Part shown: one piece after another, positions 14,298 through 23,306 of the stretch
How the letters are laid out: every line of letters starts with the position of its first letter
Numbering within the stretch: position 1 is the first letter of the stretch
Assembly (NCBI GenBank): GCA_025980625.1
Contig: JAICXG010000002.1
Location: forward strand, 1-32,377
DNA length: 32,377 nucleotides
Direction: 5' to 3'
Origin: Chthoniobacterales bacterium
GTDB taxonomy: Bacteria; Verrucomicrobiota; Verrucomicrobiia; Chthoniobacterales; UBA10450
The notes under the pieces: generated by a model
Databases searched by the model: none
The model's input: only the letters and a program-made list of their open reading frames with translations
What the model was told of the DNA's origin: nothing
Translations under genes and position numbers: made by a program

Positions 14298-15353
14298 ATG
14301 ACGCCGAAACCGAAGAACTTTCTCAGCGAAATCAAAATGGTGCGAGCCCGCACGCCACTGCGCCTGAGTTTCGGCGGAGGCGGGACTGATGTTTCGCCTT
14401 ACTGCGACACCCGCGGCGGCTGCGTGCTCAATGCTACGATCAACCGCTATGTCTACGGAACGCTCGTCCCGAAGTCGGAGCGCTCGATCGGCTTTCGTTC
14501 TTTCGATTACGGCACGGTTATTTATTGGACGCAGGAAGATCACCTGCGCTTCGACGGCCAGATGGATCTGGTCAAGGGCGTGCTTAAGCGTTTTGAACTC
14601 GACAAATTCCGCACCGACGGCTTTGACCTTTTCGTCCATGCCGACGCGCCCCCTGGCTCCGGCCTCGGCAGTTCCTCCACCTTCACCATTGCGCTGATTG
14701 GACTTTTCCGTGAGTTGCTCGGATTGCCCATTACTTCGGATGGAATGGCCCGGCTGGCTTATGACATCGAGCGCAACGACGTCGGGATCAAAGGTGGCCG
14801 GCAGGATCAGTACGCCGCGGCGTTCGGCGGCTTTAACTTCATGGAGTTTTACGGCGAAGAAGTCGTCGTCACGCCGTTGCGTTTAAGCGAGTACATTATC
14901 AACGAGCTGGAGTACAATCTCCTCCTCTGCTTCACCGGCAGCCGCGAATCGCAGCCGATTATCGACAGCCAAATGGAGAGCGCGAAGAACAAAGAAGCGG
15001 CGCCCTTGGCCGCGATGGATCAGGTGAAAGCGATCGCCTATGAGATGAAGAAGTCGCTCCTCGCGGGTGACCTCGACCGTTTTGGCGAGATGCTGCACGA
15101 GGGCTGGTTGCAGAAGAAGCAAATGGCCAAAGGCATCACCACGCCGCGTATCGACGAGCTTTATGAAGAAGCGCGCAAAGCCGGCGCGATCGGCGGCAAA
15201 ATCACCGGCGCGGGAGGCGGTGGGCATCTTTTGCTCTATTGTCCCTTCAACAAACGTCATATCGTGCGTGAACGGGTGCACGCGCTCGGTGCGTCGGTCA
15301 CGGATTTCCGGTTCGACCCGGTGGGAATGCAGACCTGGCGGGTTTACAAGTGA
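14298..15353 (+). CDS. hddA: GHMP-family D-glycero-D-manno-heptose 7-phosphate kinase
   Basis: This kinase of about 351 residues would phosphorylate C1 of heptose 7-phosphate, the product of GmhA, on the route to GDP- or other NDP-heptose. The N-terminal RARTPLRLSFGGGGTDVSPY (16-35) is typical of HddA-type kinases. The ATP-binding GHMP motif PPGSGLGSSST lies at 118-128 and the third motif GAGGGGH at 304-310. The start is uncertain: ATG 14298 is used, but ATG 14337 would place the protein directly at the conserved MVRARTPLRL. The later pathway steps (GmhB phosphatase and HddC nucleotidyltransferase) are not recognisable in the window. Sugar specificity is inferred from the pairing with gmhA; related fucose or other sugar kinases look similar. 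Confidence 0.83.
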   Translation: MTPKPKNFLSEIKMVRARTPLRLSFGGGGTDVSPYCDTRGGCVLNATINRYVYGTLVPKSERSIGFRSFDYGTVIYWTQEDHLRFDGQMDLVKGVLKRFELDKFRTDGFDLFVHADAPPGSGLGSSSTFTIALIGLFRELLGLPITSDGMARLAYDIERNDVGIKGGRQDQYAAAFGGFNFMEFYGEEVVVTPLRLSEYIINELEYNLLLCFTGSRESQPIIDSQMESAKNKEAAPLAAMDQVKAIAYEMKKSLLAGDLDRFGEMLHEGWLQKKQMAKGITTPRIDELYEEARKAGAIGGKITGAGGGGHLLLYCPFNKRHIVRERVHALGASVTDFRFDPVGMQTWRVYK

Positions 15354-15425
15354 AATGACAACCCAATTACTAGATCGGGTGCGTCGCTTTACGGCATCCA
15401 CCATGCCGCTTAACCTCCCCGCCAA

Positions 15426-17141
15426 ATGAAGAAGCAGCCGAAACTCGTCGTGATTGGACTGGACGCCGCGACCTGGACCCTGATCCGTCCCTGGATGGCG
15501 GAAGGCAGCCTGCCGAACCTCTCGAAACTGATGAAAGACGGCGTCTCGGGCGCGCTCGAGTCGATTCTGCCGCCGATCACTCCACCGGCCTGGACCTCGT
15601 TTATGACCGGGAAAAATCCAGGCAAGCACGGTATTTTTCACTTTGTCGAGACCGAACACGGCGGCTACGCGATGAATTACGCCAACGCCACCTCCCGGCG
15701 CGCTCCGACGGTTTGGAAGCTGTTGAACAACGCGGGCTACACCGTCGGGACAATGAACATCCCGTTTACCTATCCGCCGGAGAAGCTGAACGGGTTCCAA
15801 ATCTCGGGAATGGACACGCCCTCGGAGAAGAGTCCGTTCATTCACCCGCCGCAACTGCGCGATGAGCTGGAGAAACACCTTGGGGGGATTCAACTCGACT
15901 TGCGTTTCCTCGGCGCGATGACCACGGACGAGCGGCGCAACCAGGTGCTGGCCGAAATGGAGCAGCTCGATCGGCAATGGAGCAAGGCCGCGCTATACCT
16001 GCTCGAAAATCACCCGCAGGACGTGATGATGTTCGTCTTTATGTCCATCGACACGGTGCAGCATTATTTTTGGCAGCACATGGACAGGGATCATTTTCTG
16101 CACGATCCCAAGCTTGCGCCGAAATTCGGCGATGCGGTGCGCAAGGTTTATGAACGGCTCGACGCGGCGGCCGGCGAGATCGTGAATCGGCTTGCGCCCG
16201 AGACGGCCGTCTTCGTCGTCTCCGATCATGGCGGTGGCCCGACGGTGGATCGTACGATTTATCTTAACCGCTACCTCGCGCAGCTCGGGCTGCTGCATTA
16301 CAAAGAGGCCGCGATCTCACCGCTGCGGCGGCTGGGAGAAAAGATCCTGCGTACCGGCTACTCTGCCCTCGTTGCAACGCTCAGCTCGCGCCAGAAAAGC
16401 AAGCTGGCCGAACTTTTTCCACAGCTCCGCAAGAAAAGCGAGTTAGCCTATTCATCCTTCACCGCGATCGACTGGACCCGGACGAAAGCTTACTGCAGCG
16501 AAGTGCTGGCCTCGCCTCCGAGTATTTGGGTTAATCTGAAGGGAGTTAAGCCGCAGGGGATTGTAGATCCGGCCGAGTACGATTCGCTACTCAGTTATAT
16601 CATCGCAAAACTGGCCGAGCTGAAGGATCCGCGGACCGGCCGGCCGGTTATTAACCGCGTCTATCGGCGCAAAGAAGTCTTTCATGGGCCTTTTGCTAAC
16701 GAGGGGGCGGATTTGATTCTCGATTGGTGGAACGAGAACAGTCTTTTTTCGACTCAGCCCAGCTTTCCCGAACAAACCGATCAGCCGGCTCTCGTAATTC
16801 GCGGGCATGGGCCGTCAGAGAAATCGGAGTGGGGTGGAACACATCGTCTTTATGGCATCGTTGTCGCGCGAGCCCCGGTCTTCCGCCGCGGGATGACAAT
16901 CGTGAACGCGCATCTCATCGACATCGCTCCCACTATTCTTCACCTCCTCGGCGTCTCCGTTCCGGCAGATATGGATGGCGCGGCGCTGACGGATGCTTTT
17001 CTTCCCGAATTCCTCGCAGAACATCCGGTCAAATCGGGTGCAGCGAGTGGCACATCCGGTGCCGACCGCCCGAGCGGTTATACCGACGAAGAGTCGGCCA
17101 AAGTCGAAGAGCGCCTCCAGGCGCTTGGTTATGTCGAATAA
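15426..17141 (+). CDS. Alkaline-phosphatase-superfamily phosphodiesterase, second copy
   Basis: The 571-residue protein belongs to the same group as the one ending at 14275 but is clearly diverged and longer. Asp13 (VIGLDAA), nucleophile Thr57 in PAWTSFMTGKNPGKHGIF, Asp209 and His213 (DTVQH), Asp267-His268 (VSDHGGG) and a later GTHR His supply the expected two-metal site. It has no signal peptide. The C-terminus ends with an EERLQALGYVE helix seen in several related enzymes. The nucleophile differs between copies (Thr here, Ser in the first), as does the GKHG segment (GRLG in the first), so they probably have different substrates. It follows hddA by 72 bp and is 17 bp from the acyltransferase gene. 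Confidence 0.87.
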   Translation: MKKQPKLVVIGLDAATWTLIRPWMAEGSLPNLSKLMKDGVSGALESILPPITPPAWTSFMTGKNPGKHGIFHFVETEHGGYAMNYANATSRRAPTVWKLLNNAGYTVGTMNIPFTYPPEKLNGFQISGMDTPSEKSPFIHPPQLRDELEKHLGGIQLDLRFLGAMTTDERRNQVLAEMEQLDRQWSKAALYLLENHPQDVMMFVFMSIDTVQHYFWQHMDRDHFLHDPKLAPKFGDAVRKVYERLDAAAGEIVNRLAPETAVFVVSDHGGGPTVDRTIYLNRYLAQLGLLHYKEAAISPLRRLGEKILRTGYSALVATLSSRQKSKLAELFPQLRKKSELAYSSFTAIDWTRTKAYCSEVLASPPSIWVNLKGVKPQGIVDPAEYDSLLSYIIAKLAELKDPRTGRPVINRVYRRKEVFHGPFANEGADLILDWWNENSLFSTQPSFPEQTDQPALVIRGHGPSEKSEWGGTHRLYGIVVARAPVFRRGMTIVNAHLIDIAPTILHLLGVSVPADMDGAALTDAFLPEFLAEHPVKSGAASGTSGADRPSGYTDEESAKVEERLQALGYVE

Positions 17142-17158
17142 TTCTTTTTCCAATACTT

Positions 17159-17803
17159 ATGTTTGAACTCGTTCGCGCTGATATTAGACGCAAGCTCAAA
17201 GGTTATGGCGTTCGACCGGAGGATCAGACCTTCTTTCGAAAGTGGGTCACTCCTTTCCTCGAATTCGGGACCATTGCGGTGATGATGTACCGCTTTGGAT
17301 ACTGGGCTTACAGCGTTCAGATCCCGGTGATTCGCCAAATTCTGATCGCGATCTATCTCTTCACCGATGTCTTTGTCATGATGCTCACCGGGATCAAGAT
17401 TCAGCGGGAGAGCAAAATCGGCCCGGGACTGGTCGTGCACAACTTCTCCTGCATTCACGTTCTCGTGCAAAGCATGGGCCACAGCTGCACGCTCAACCAG
17501 GGCGTCTCAGTGGGCAACGTCCGTGGATCCGGCCGGCCCACTGTTGGTAATAACGTTTACTTTGGCGCCGGCTGCCGCGTCATGGGTGGTGTTACAATCG
17601 GAGATAATGTGGTAGTGAGCGCAAACTCACTCGTCCTGAGTGATGTTCCCAGTGGCTGCACGGTTATGGGAGTCCCGGCGCGAATCATATCTCGTGAAGC
17701 TGTAAGTCCCTATCTCAAGACTCCGGTAGGCCCGACCGGGAAGTCGGCTTCTCCCGACGCAAAGGAGACGCGTGGGGAAATGGCAACCAGCACGGTCAGG
17801 TGA
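17159..17803 (+). CDS. Hexapeptide-repeat acyltransferase (CysE/serine acetyltransferase-like)
   Basis: The 214-residue protein has an N-terminal helical region (1-78) with two hydrophobic segments and a left-handed beta-helix of hexapeptide repeats at about 80-176, including GPGLVVHN (88-95), GVSVGN (115-120), GNNVYFGAGC (130-139), GGVTIGDNVVV (143-153) and the closing GVPARII (171-177). Such enzymes move acetyl groups from acetyl-CoA to a hydroxyl; His94 is the likely base. In this context it more probably acetylates a sugar than serine. The frame is open back to 16724 but that part overlaps the phosphodiesterase and has no family similarity, so ATG 17159 is used. The last codons overlap the next gene by four bases (GTGA). 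Confidence 0.87.
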   Translation: MFELVRADIRRKLKGYGVRPEDQTFFRKWVTPFLEFGTIAVMMYRFGYWAYSVQIPVIRQILIAIYLFTDVFVMMLTGIKIQRESKIGPGLVVHNFSCIHVLVQSMGHSCTLNQGVSVGNVRGSGRPTVGNNVYFGAGCRVMGGVTIGDNVVVSANSLVLSDVPSGCTVMGVPARIISREAVSPYLKTPVGPTGKSASPDAKETRGEMATSTVR

Positions 17804-19095
17804 CGAGGTCGATCACTCAGGAAAAAAAACGCGCCGGCGGTCACTCGATCGCGATGGTGGCGGCCTGTCCTTTTCCAGCCAATCATGGTTCGGCGGCCAG
17901 TATCCGTGAGATGTCCGATACGCTTACCGACATGGGTCACAATGTGCATATCGTGACCTATCCGACCGGCCAGGAGGAAATCCGGGTTCGTCGCGCCAAA
18001 GTCCATCGCAGCGCGCCGTTTCGAGCGGAGACGAACGCGCGTGTCGGTCCCTCGCCGGAAAAGTTCGGGCTCGACCTGGCTTTGCTTCGGCTGCTTTGTC
18101 GAGTGATTCGACGCGAGCGGATTGATATTATCCACGCGCACAACTACGAGGGGGCGCTGGTTGGCATCGCCGCCAAGTGCCTGACTCGGCGCCCGCTGCT
18201 CTACAACGCCGTCAATCTTATGACGGATGAGTTAGCCGGCTATCGCTTTATCCGACCAGCTTGGCTCGCACATGGAATCGCACGGGGATTGGATTGGTTT
18301 ACACCTATCTTCCCCGATCGCATTACTGCCGTGTCTCCGGAGCTGAGAGACTGGTTCATCCAACATGGAGTGCCAGAGAGCAAGGTCGATATGGTCCCGG
18401 CCGGGATTGAGCCGGACCTGTTTGGCAATCCATCTCCGGAAAAATTTCGGGCGAAGTATCAGCTCGATGGTCAGCCGGTCATCATGTATACGGGCGTTTT
18501 GAATGCCTTCCAGCGGATCGATTACTTACTGCGGGCGTTTGCGGTTGCGCTGCGGGAGAAGCCCAATGCACGGCTGCTTATCGTTAGTCCGCTTGTCTCC
18601 GAAAGCCACGAGCAGGAACATAAAAAACTCGCGGCCGAGCTTGGTATCCTCGATTCGATTATTTGGATTTCGCCACACCCGTTGCAGGAGCTTCCAAGTT
18701 ACCTCGCGCTCGCCGATGTCACAGTTGTTCCCCGGCCGGAATGCCCGGGTCATCCAGTCAAGTTGCTTAACTATATGCTCGCGGGCAAACCGATCGTCTC
18801 CTTTGCCGGTGGGGCCAAGGGTGTTCGCCATCTCTACGACGCATTCATCGTCCCGAACCATGACTACGAAGCTCTCGGCCGAGGCATCGTGGCTTTGCTC
18901 AACGATCGTGCTCTCGCCGCCGAACTCGGTGCCAACGCACGCGCCACCGTTCTGGCCGAATTCGATTGGCGTCAGATTTGCCGAAAGATCGAGCAGATTT
19001 ACGATCAGCTCCTCGGGAACTCGCCGGCGCCGGCAAACTCTCCCGTTCCCGTCGCCGCCGATCTTGATTGCCTGACGATCCGCCATAACGAATGA
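17800..19095 (+). CDS. GT4 family glycosyltransferase
   Basis: The 431-residue GT-B enzyme starts at a GTG overlapping the previous stop. The N-terminal Rossmann half begins with SIAMVAACPFPANHGSAASI (16-35), a typical acceptor-side glycine/serine loop. DIIHAHNYEGAL (110-121) and the C-terminal half with VIMYTGVL (227-234), an AFQRIDYLLRAF helix and the donor-site PRPECPGHPVKLLNYMLAGKPIV follow. The second Glu of the classical E-x7-E motif is replaced, as in the 'CPG-P-KLLNYM' subgroup. It should transfer a sugar from a nucleotide donor on the cytosolic face. The last 30 residues are proline-rich and variable. Donor and acceptor are unknown. Confidence 0.9.
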   Translation: MTRSITQEKKRAGGHSIAMVAACPFPANHGSAASIREMSDTLTDMGHNVHIVTYPTGQEEIRVRRAKVHRSAPFRAETNARVGPSPEKFGLDLALLRLLCRVIRRERIDIIHAHNYEGALVGIAAKCLTRRPLLYNAVNLMTDELAGYRFIRPAWLAHGIARGLDWFTPIFPDRITAVSPELRDWFIQHGVPESKVDMVPAGIEPDLFGNPSPEKFRAKYQLDGQPVIMYTGVLNAFQRIDYLLRAFAVALREKPNARLLIVSPLVSESHEQEHKKLAAELGILDSIIWISPHPLQELPSYLALADVTVVPRPECPGHPVKLLNYMLAGKPIVSFAGGAKGVRHLYDAFIVPNHDYEALGRGIVALLNDRALAAELGANARATVLAEFDWRQICRKIEQIYDQLLGNSPAPANSPVPVAADLDCLTIRHNE

Positions 19096-19174
19096 GGCGC
19101 CGACTTTCTGCCCACCGCCGCGCGGGTTCATTCTCCCTGCTTTTCCCAATCTGGGAGAGGTGCATGATTTGCTC

Positions 19175-19203
19175 TCGACAATTTTCTTCCCGTCCCCTAT
19201 GAA
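19175..19203 (+). promoter_or_regulatory. Possible internal promoter before the adaptor gene
   Basis: TCGACA (19175-19180) and TATGAA (19198-19203) are separated by 17 bases and lie 33 bp before the ATG of the membrane-fusion gene. The 140-bp gap here is the longest break in the plus-strand cluster after 12.8 kb, so a second transcription unit starting here is reasonable. Confidence 0.4.
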
Positions 19204-19235
19204 CTGTATCCCACCACCGCAAAGTCATTGACATT

Positions 19236-20432
19236 ATGGAAACGATAAAGCCGGCGGATCAACCGCCCACACCCGCAAGCAGTGAGACGTTTGCCCGCCG
19301 CCCTGCCACCACAGAAATGAAGCGCTCGCACTGGATCATCTTTTTCGTCATCTGCCTGATCCTCGGCATTCTCGTCTTCGCCACCGTCGTGCATCTGATC
19401 GGCACAGCACCGGCAACGGCACGGCTGGTTAAGGCCCCGTCCCCGGTTGAAACCGTGCCGGTGCGCCGTCAGGACCTGAACGAGGTGATCGGCGGCAGTG
19501 GCTCGGTCGAACAAGCCCAGACCGTCCAGCTAACGAGTCAGGTCACCGCCCAGGTGCTCGAAGTGCCGGTCAAGATCGGCGATATTGTAAAAAAGGGCGC
19601 CCTGCTCGTGCGCTGGGACGATCGTTTGATTCAGGCGACCCTTGAGGCCAACCGTGCCTACGTCGAGTCCAACAACATCAAGATTCAGGATGAATCGCGG
19701 CAGGTGCAACGTTACAAGGCACTCGAACAAAAAAACATGGGCACGCCGCTGGAATTGGAAAAAAGCGAGATGGCTCTGGCAGACGCCAAGGAAGCGCTCG
19801 CCAAAGCTACTCTTTCCCTGCGCCAGGCTGAGATCGACCTCGAGCACGTGAAAATGCTTTCACCTCTGGACGGCATCGTCCTGGAGCGCCTCGTTAATCC
19901 CGGTGAAAACACCCATCGCGATCAGATCGTGATGAAGATTGGCGCGCTCAATAACGTCCTCCTCGGCGCCAAGATCAGCGAAGATAAGATGCATTCGGTG
20001 CAACTGGGATTGTCGGCCGACGCCAGTTTCCCGGCCTTTCCCGGTGAAGTTTTCCACGGCAAGGTGGTCAAGATTGATCCAAACATTGATCCGGTGACTC
20101 GGACCTTTACGACTTACGTAGAGATTAAAAATGCTGACTTTCGTCTCAAGCCGGGTCTCTCGGGGTTTGCCCGCATTGCTCGCTCCGCCAAAGATGTGCT
20201 CGCGGTGCCCAGCATTGCAATCATGAATCCGTCCGGCGAGCAAGCTTCAGTCTTTGTCGTTGATAAAACCAATCACGCGCAGGTGCGAAAGATCCGTCCC
20301 GGCATTGTCGTTGATGCCATGACTGAAGTGAGGGATGGCTTGAAGCAGGGAGAGAAGGTTGTGACAGTCGGGCAACTTTACCTCAAGAATAATGACAAGG
20401 TCCGGACCACGGAGAACTCGCTTGAGAAATAA
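19236..20432 (+). CDS. Periplasmic adaptor (HlyD/RND membrane-fusion protein)
   Basis: The 398-residue protein has a 30-residue cytoplasmic tail, one membrane helix (33-55) and a periplasmic adaptor body. The two lipoyl half-motifs flank the hairpin (VTAQVLEVPVKIGDIVKKG at 103-121 and LSPLDGIVLE at 208-217). A coiled-coil hairpin spans about 130-205, and beta-barrel and membrane-proximal parts follow. It would bridge an inner-membrane transporter to the TolC-like protein encoded next, which overlaps it by 11 bases. No ABC or RND pump gene is present in the window. No clear ribosome-binding site precedes ATG 19236; ATG 19318 (MKRSHWII) would remove the cytoplasmic tail. Confidence 0.9.
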   Translation: METIKPADQPPTPASSETFARRPATTEMKRSHWIIFFVICLILGILVFATVVHLIGTAPATARLVKAPSPVETVPVRRQDLNEVIGGSGSVEQAQTVQLTSQVTAQVLEVPVKIGDIVKKGALLVRWDDRLIQATLEANRAYVESNNIKIQDESRQVQRYKALEQKNMGTPLELEKSEMALADAKEALAKATLSLRQAEIDLEHVKMLSPLDGIVLERLVNPGENTHRDQIVMKIGALNNVLLGAKISEDKMHSVQLGLSADASFPAFPGEVFHGKVVKIDPNIDPVTRTFTTYVEIKNADFRLKPGLSGFARIARSAKDVLAVPSIAIMNPSGEQASVFVVDKTNHAQVRKIRPGIVVDAMTEVRDGLKQGEKVVTVGQLYLKNNDKVRTTENSLEK

Positions 20433-21816
20433 GCTCGCGGCCACTCTCGTCCTCTTCTTTTCTGCTGCTCTTTGCGCGCTCGGTGGTGCCGGTGCGGAGC
20501 ACCAGTATGTGACTGTGCCGTCCCGCCCACTCACTCTCAAGGACTGCATTGCCTTAGCCCTAGACGAGAGCCCCGCACTGGAGGCGAGCCGGCTCGATGT
20601 CACCTCCGCCACTGAAGAAGCGCGCGCCGCCCGAGGTGAGGCCCTCCCTTCGCTCACTGGCCGGGGGACCTATCAGCTTTTTTCTGGCAGCCCGGTCAAC
20701 AAATTTGCGATTGTTAATACGACGACTGGACTCGCGATCAACCCAAGTAATCGGAGGCCCACCACCGACAACGGGATCGATCTTGGCTCGGTCGAGGTCT
20801 ATTCGGCCCACCTTTCCTATCCGTTGTTTCGCGACGGCAGCATCCTCGGTTTCAACACCGCCCCGGCCGAAGCCAGTAAGTTGGCTCTGCGGCGAAACCT
20901 CGCCTGGACGGCCAAACTGCGCCGGGAAGATGTGATCGCTCGCATCACTGACGCCTACATTACGACCGTCTCAGCCGTGAACCGCGCTAGTTATGCCGCC
21001 CGTCGGGTTACTCTCCTCAAAAAACAGGTCGATATCACCGAGGAGCAGCAGAAACAGGGTTTGATGTTGCCAATTGACCTGAAGCTTGCCCGCAACCAAT
21101 ACGCCGGCGCGCAGACGCTCTCGACCATCCTCCGCCAACAAGCGGTCGCGGGAAAGATCCAACTCGCCCGCGCGCTCGGCTTTGATAACACTGATGAGCT
21201 GAAACTGTCCAATCAACTCCCCGAACCGCCGGCGCCGCCGAGCGCCGCTGAGTTACTTGGGCCCTTGATTAATGAACACCCATCGCTCCAGGCACAAAAA
21301 GCCAAGATCGATGAGGCGCGCGAAGATTATCGTCTGCAACGCTTTCGCCTCTATCCCAGTGTGAACCTGGACGGCTCCGCGGTACATATCGACGACTTTG
21401 GTGACAACGGCGCGGAAGTGTATACCGGCGCGATCAATGTTGATGTGCCAATCTTTGACTTTGGCGCGCAAATGTCGACGACTCGCGCCCGGCTCGCCAA
21501 GTACCAGGCGGAAAGGGCTCGTCTCGGTGCGGTCAAGGACGACGTTACCAGTGAGATCGTCGGGATCTATCAAAGCATCTATGTCTTGAGTCAAAACATT
21601 CTCACTCTGCAGGAAGAAGTGGCGAAAGCCGATCGCGACGTGCAGGTGACGAACTCACAGCAGCAGCAGGGAATCGCCCCACCGCTCACGGCGATTGAGA
21701 AGGAGCTGCACCTGATCGCCAAGCGCGATAACCTCGATGGTCTCGAAGTCCGCCGACTCATGCTCTACGCAGCCCTGCAAAAAGCGGCCGGCGGGGCATG
21801 GAAGTGGACGCAATGA
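20422..21816 (+). CDS. TolC-like outer-membrane efflux protein
   Basis: I place the start at TTG 20422 because GGAG lies seven bases upstream and the protein then begins with a clean signal peptide (MRNKLAATLVLFF...GGAGA); the product has 464 residues. It has two OEP (PF02321) repeats, the first starting at TLKDCIALALDESPALEASR and the second at ELLGPLINEHPSLQAQKAKIDEA, with long helices and short beta segments such as GAINVDVPIFDFG. It would form a trimeric channel through the outer membrane, docked on the adaptor encoded upstream. It overlaps that gene by 11 bases and the downstream flippase by four, so the three are probably translated together. Confidence 0.92.
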   Translation: MRNKLAATLVLFFSAALCALGGAGAEHQYVTVPSRPLTLKDCIALALDESPALEASRLDVTSATEEARAARGEALPSLTGRGTYQLFSGSPVNKFAIVNTTTGLAINPSNRRPTTDNGIDLGSVEVYSAHLSYPLFRDGSILGFNTAPAEASKLALRRNLAWTAKLRREDVIARITDAYITTVSAVNRASYAARRVTLLKKQVDITEEQQKQGLMLPIDLKLARNQYAGAQTLSTILRQQAVAGKIQLARALGFDNTDELKLSNQLPEPPAPPSAAELLGPLINEHPSLQAQKAKIDEAREDYRLQRFRLYPSVNLDGSAVHIDDFGDNGAEVYTGAINVDVPIFDFGAQMSTTRARLAKYQAERARLGAVKDDVTSEIVGIYQSIYVLSQNILTLQEEVAKADRDVQVTNSQQQQGIAPPLTAIEKELHLIAKRDNLDGLEVRRLMLYAALQKAAGGAWKWTQ

Positions 21817-23306
21817 AGCAATCCCAGCGGATTGTAAAAAACGCAGTCACAGGGATCGTCGCTGGAGTTATCGGCGGGGTGGTTTACCTCGCGACCACCA
21901 TAGCGATCGCGCGTAACCCGCATGTTACGGTCCCGGAGTTCGGCAAATACCAATGGGTTTTGGCTTTTGCCATGATTGCCCAGTTAGTGGCTGATTCCGG
22001 CCTCCCCCGTATGATGATTCGCGAGATCGCGAAAGATCCAACCTGCGTCGCCAAAATCACCGGAGCGGCCGCCGGTCTCATCTGGTTCATCTCGCTCATT
22101 GTCTTTCTTATCGTCGGAGTGCTTTCCATCTTTCTGCCTTTCGATCGCGACATGAAGATCGCGATCATGCTAATGACCTTTGCCACGCTCGCGACCTTCC
22201 ACGGGGCCGGTTACAGCGCGGTGCTCCGGGCTTTCGAAGATAACGAGCTGAACTACGTCGGATTCATCATAAAGCAGGTCCTGCTCCTGTCATTCATCCT
22301 CGTCATGCTTTACTTCCGGACCGGATTGATTGGGTTTGTTATCGCCCATCTCACTTCCAATCTCGCGCTCTGGGCCTTTTATCACATTCTCGTCTCCAAG
22401 TTCTATACCAAGGTCAAGCTGCAAGTAGACCTGCCGCTTTGGAAAGAGTTGTTTCTTACGGCCATCCCGATGGGCGGCGGAGTCATGCTCCGCCAACTGG
22501 CCCTGCACATCGATATCTTTGTTCTTGGCCTTATGACCAACATGCAAACCGTTGGTCTCTTCGGCGGACCTTATCGTCTCAGCTGGTCCTTGCGCACGAT
22601 CCCGCAGACCCTTTCGCTCCCACTTTATCCGCTTTATTCGCGCACGGCCCACTTTTCGCCCCAACGTTTCGGCGAAGTTTATCGCCAAAGCCTGAAGTTC
22701 TTTACTCTGATTAGTGTTCCGTTTGCGGCTTTTTTCATGGCGTGGTCAAAGCCGCTCCTCACCCTCGCGCTTGGTGCGCGCTTTCTCCCAGCTCTGCCCG
22801 CGATGCAACTACTCGGCCTCGGCTTGATCCCCTTCTTTGTCTCGTGTCTCTTCCAGTATCTTTTTGCCGCGCTCGACGCGCAGAAGAGCTTTTTCTCGAG
22901 CACGCTGGTTGGTTCTGTGGTTCGAGTTATTCTGCTCGTCACTCTCATCCCGCGCTATCATCCTCCTTATGTCGCTCCCGCGATCGCCTTTGTTTGTGCT
23001 GAAGTCCTCACCGTCGGAATGTGGATCGTGCAGTTGAATCGGCTGGGGCAACCCGCGCATGCCCTGCAAATTCTTTGGCGACCAATTGCCGCCGGAGTAG
23101 TCATGGCAGCGATTCTCTATCTCGTGCTGGACGCATCTTTGGCTTGGAAACTGGTGGGAGCGATCGGCGCGCTTCTTAGCTACTGTCTTGTCCTTTGGGG
23201 ACTCAGGACTTTTTCCAGCGAGGAGATTAATCAGGCTCGGGAAGGAATTGCCTTCGTTTCTCCCTTTGTGGCTTCCTGGACCAAGAAACTGAAAGGTGAC
23301 TCGTGA
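21813..23306 (+). CDS. Wzx-like polysaccharide flippase
   Basis: The 497-residue integral membrane protein has about 12-14 helices and the layout of the MATE/MOP polysaccharide-exporter group: an N-terminal basic stretch followed by GIVAGVIGGVVYLATTIAIAR, a FGKYQWVLAFAMI segment, and the central GGGVMLRQLALHIDIFVLG region. It would flip a lipid-linked oligosaccharide across the inner membrane. ATG 21813 overlaps the previous stop as ATGA and has GGAAG eight bases upstream; an ATG at 21798 is less likely. The tight link to a TolC/adaptor pair is unusual for a flippase. It overlaps the following gene by four bases (GTGA). Confidence 0.9.
   Translation: MKQSQRIVKNAVTGIVAGVIGGVVYLATTIAIARNPHVTVPEFGKYQWVLAFAMIAQLVADSGLPRMMIREIAKDPTCVAKITGAAAGLIWFISLIVFLIVGVLSIFLPFDRDMKIAIMLMTFATLATFHGAGYSAVLRAFEDNELNYVGFIIKQVLLLSFILVMLYFRTGLIGFVIAHLTSNLALWAFYHILVSKFYTKVKLQVDLPLWKELFLTAIPMGGGVMLRQLALHIDIFVLGLMTNMQTVGLFGGPYRLSWSLRTIPQTLSLPLYPLYSRTAHFSPQRFGEVYRQSLKFFTLISVPFAAFFMAWSKPLLTLALGARFLPALPAMQLLGLGLIPFFVSCLFQYLFAALDAQKSFFSSTLVGSVVRVILLVTLIPRYHPPYVAPAIAFVCAEVLTVGMWIVQLNRLGQPAHALQILWRPIAAGVVMAAILYLVLDASLAWKLVGAIGALLSYCLVLWGLRTFSSEEINQAREGIAFVSPFVASWTKKLKGDS

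Noticed and set aside
16724..17158. Upstream extension of the acyltransferase frame
   Set aside because: It overlaps the end of the phosphodiesterase in another frame and has no similarity to acyltransferases; ATG 17159 fits the family length.
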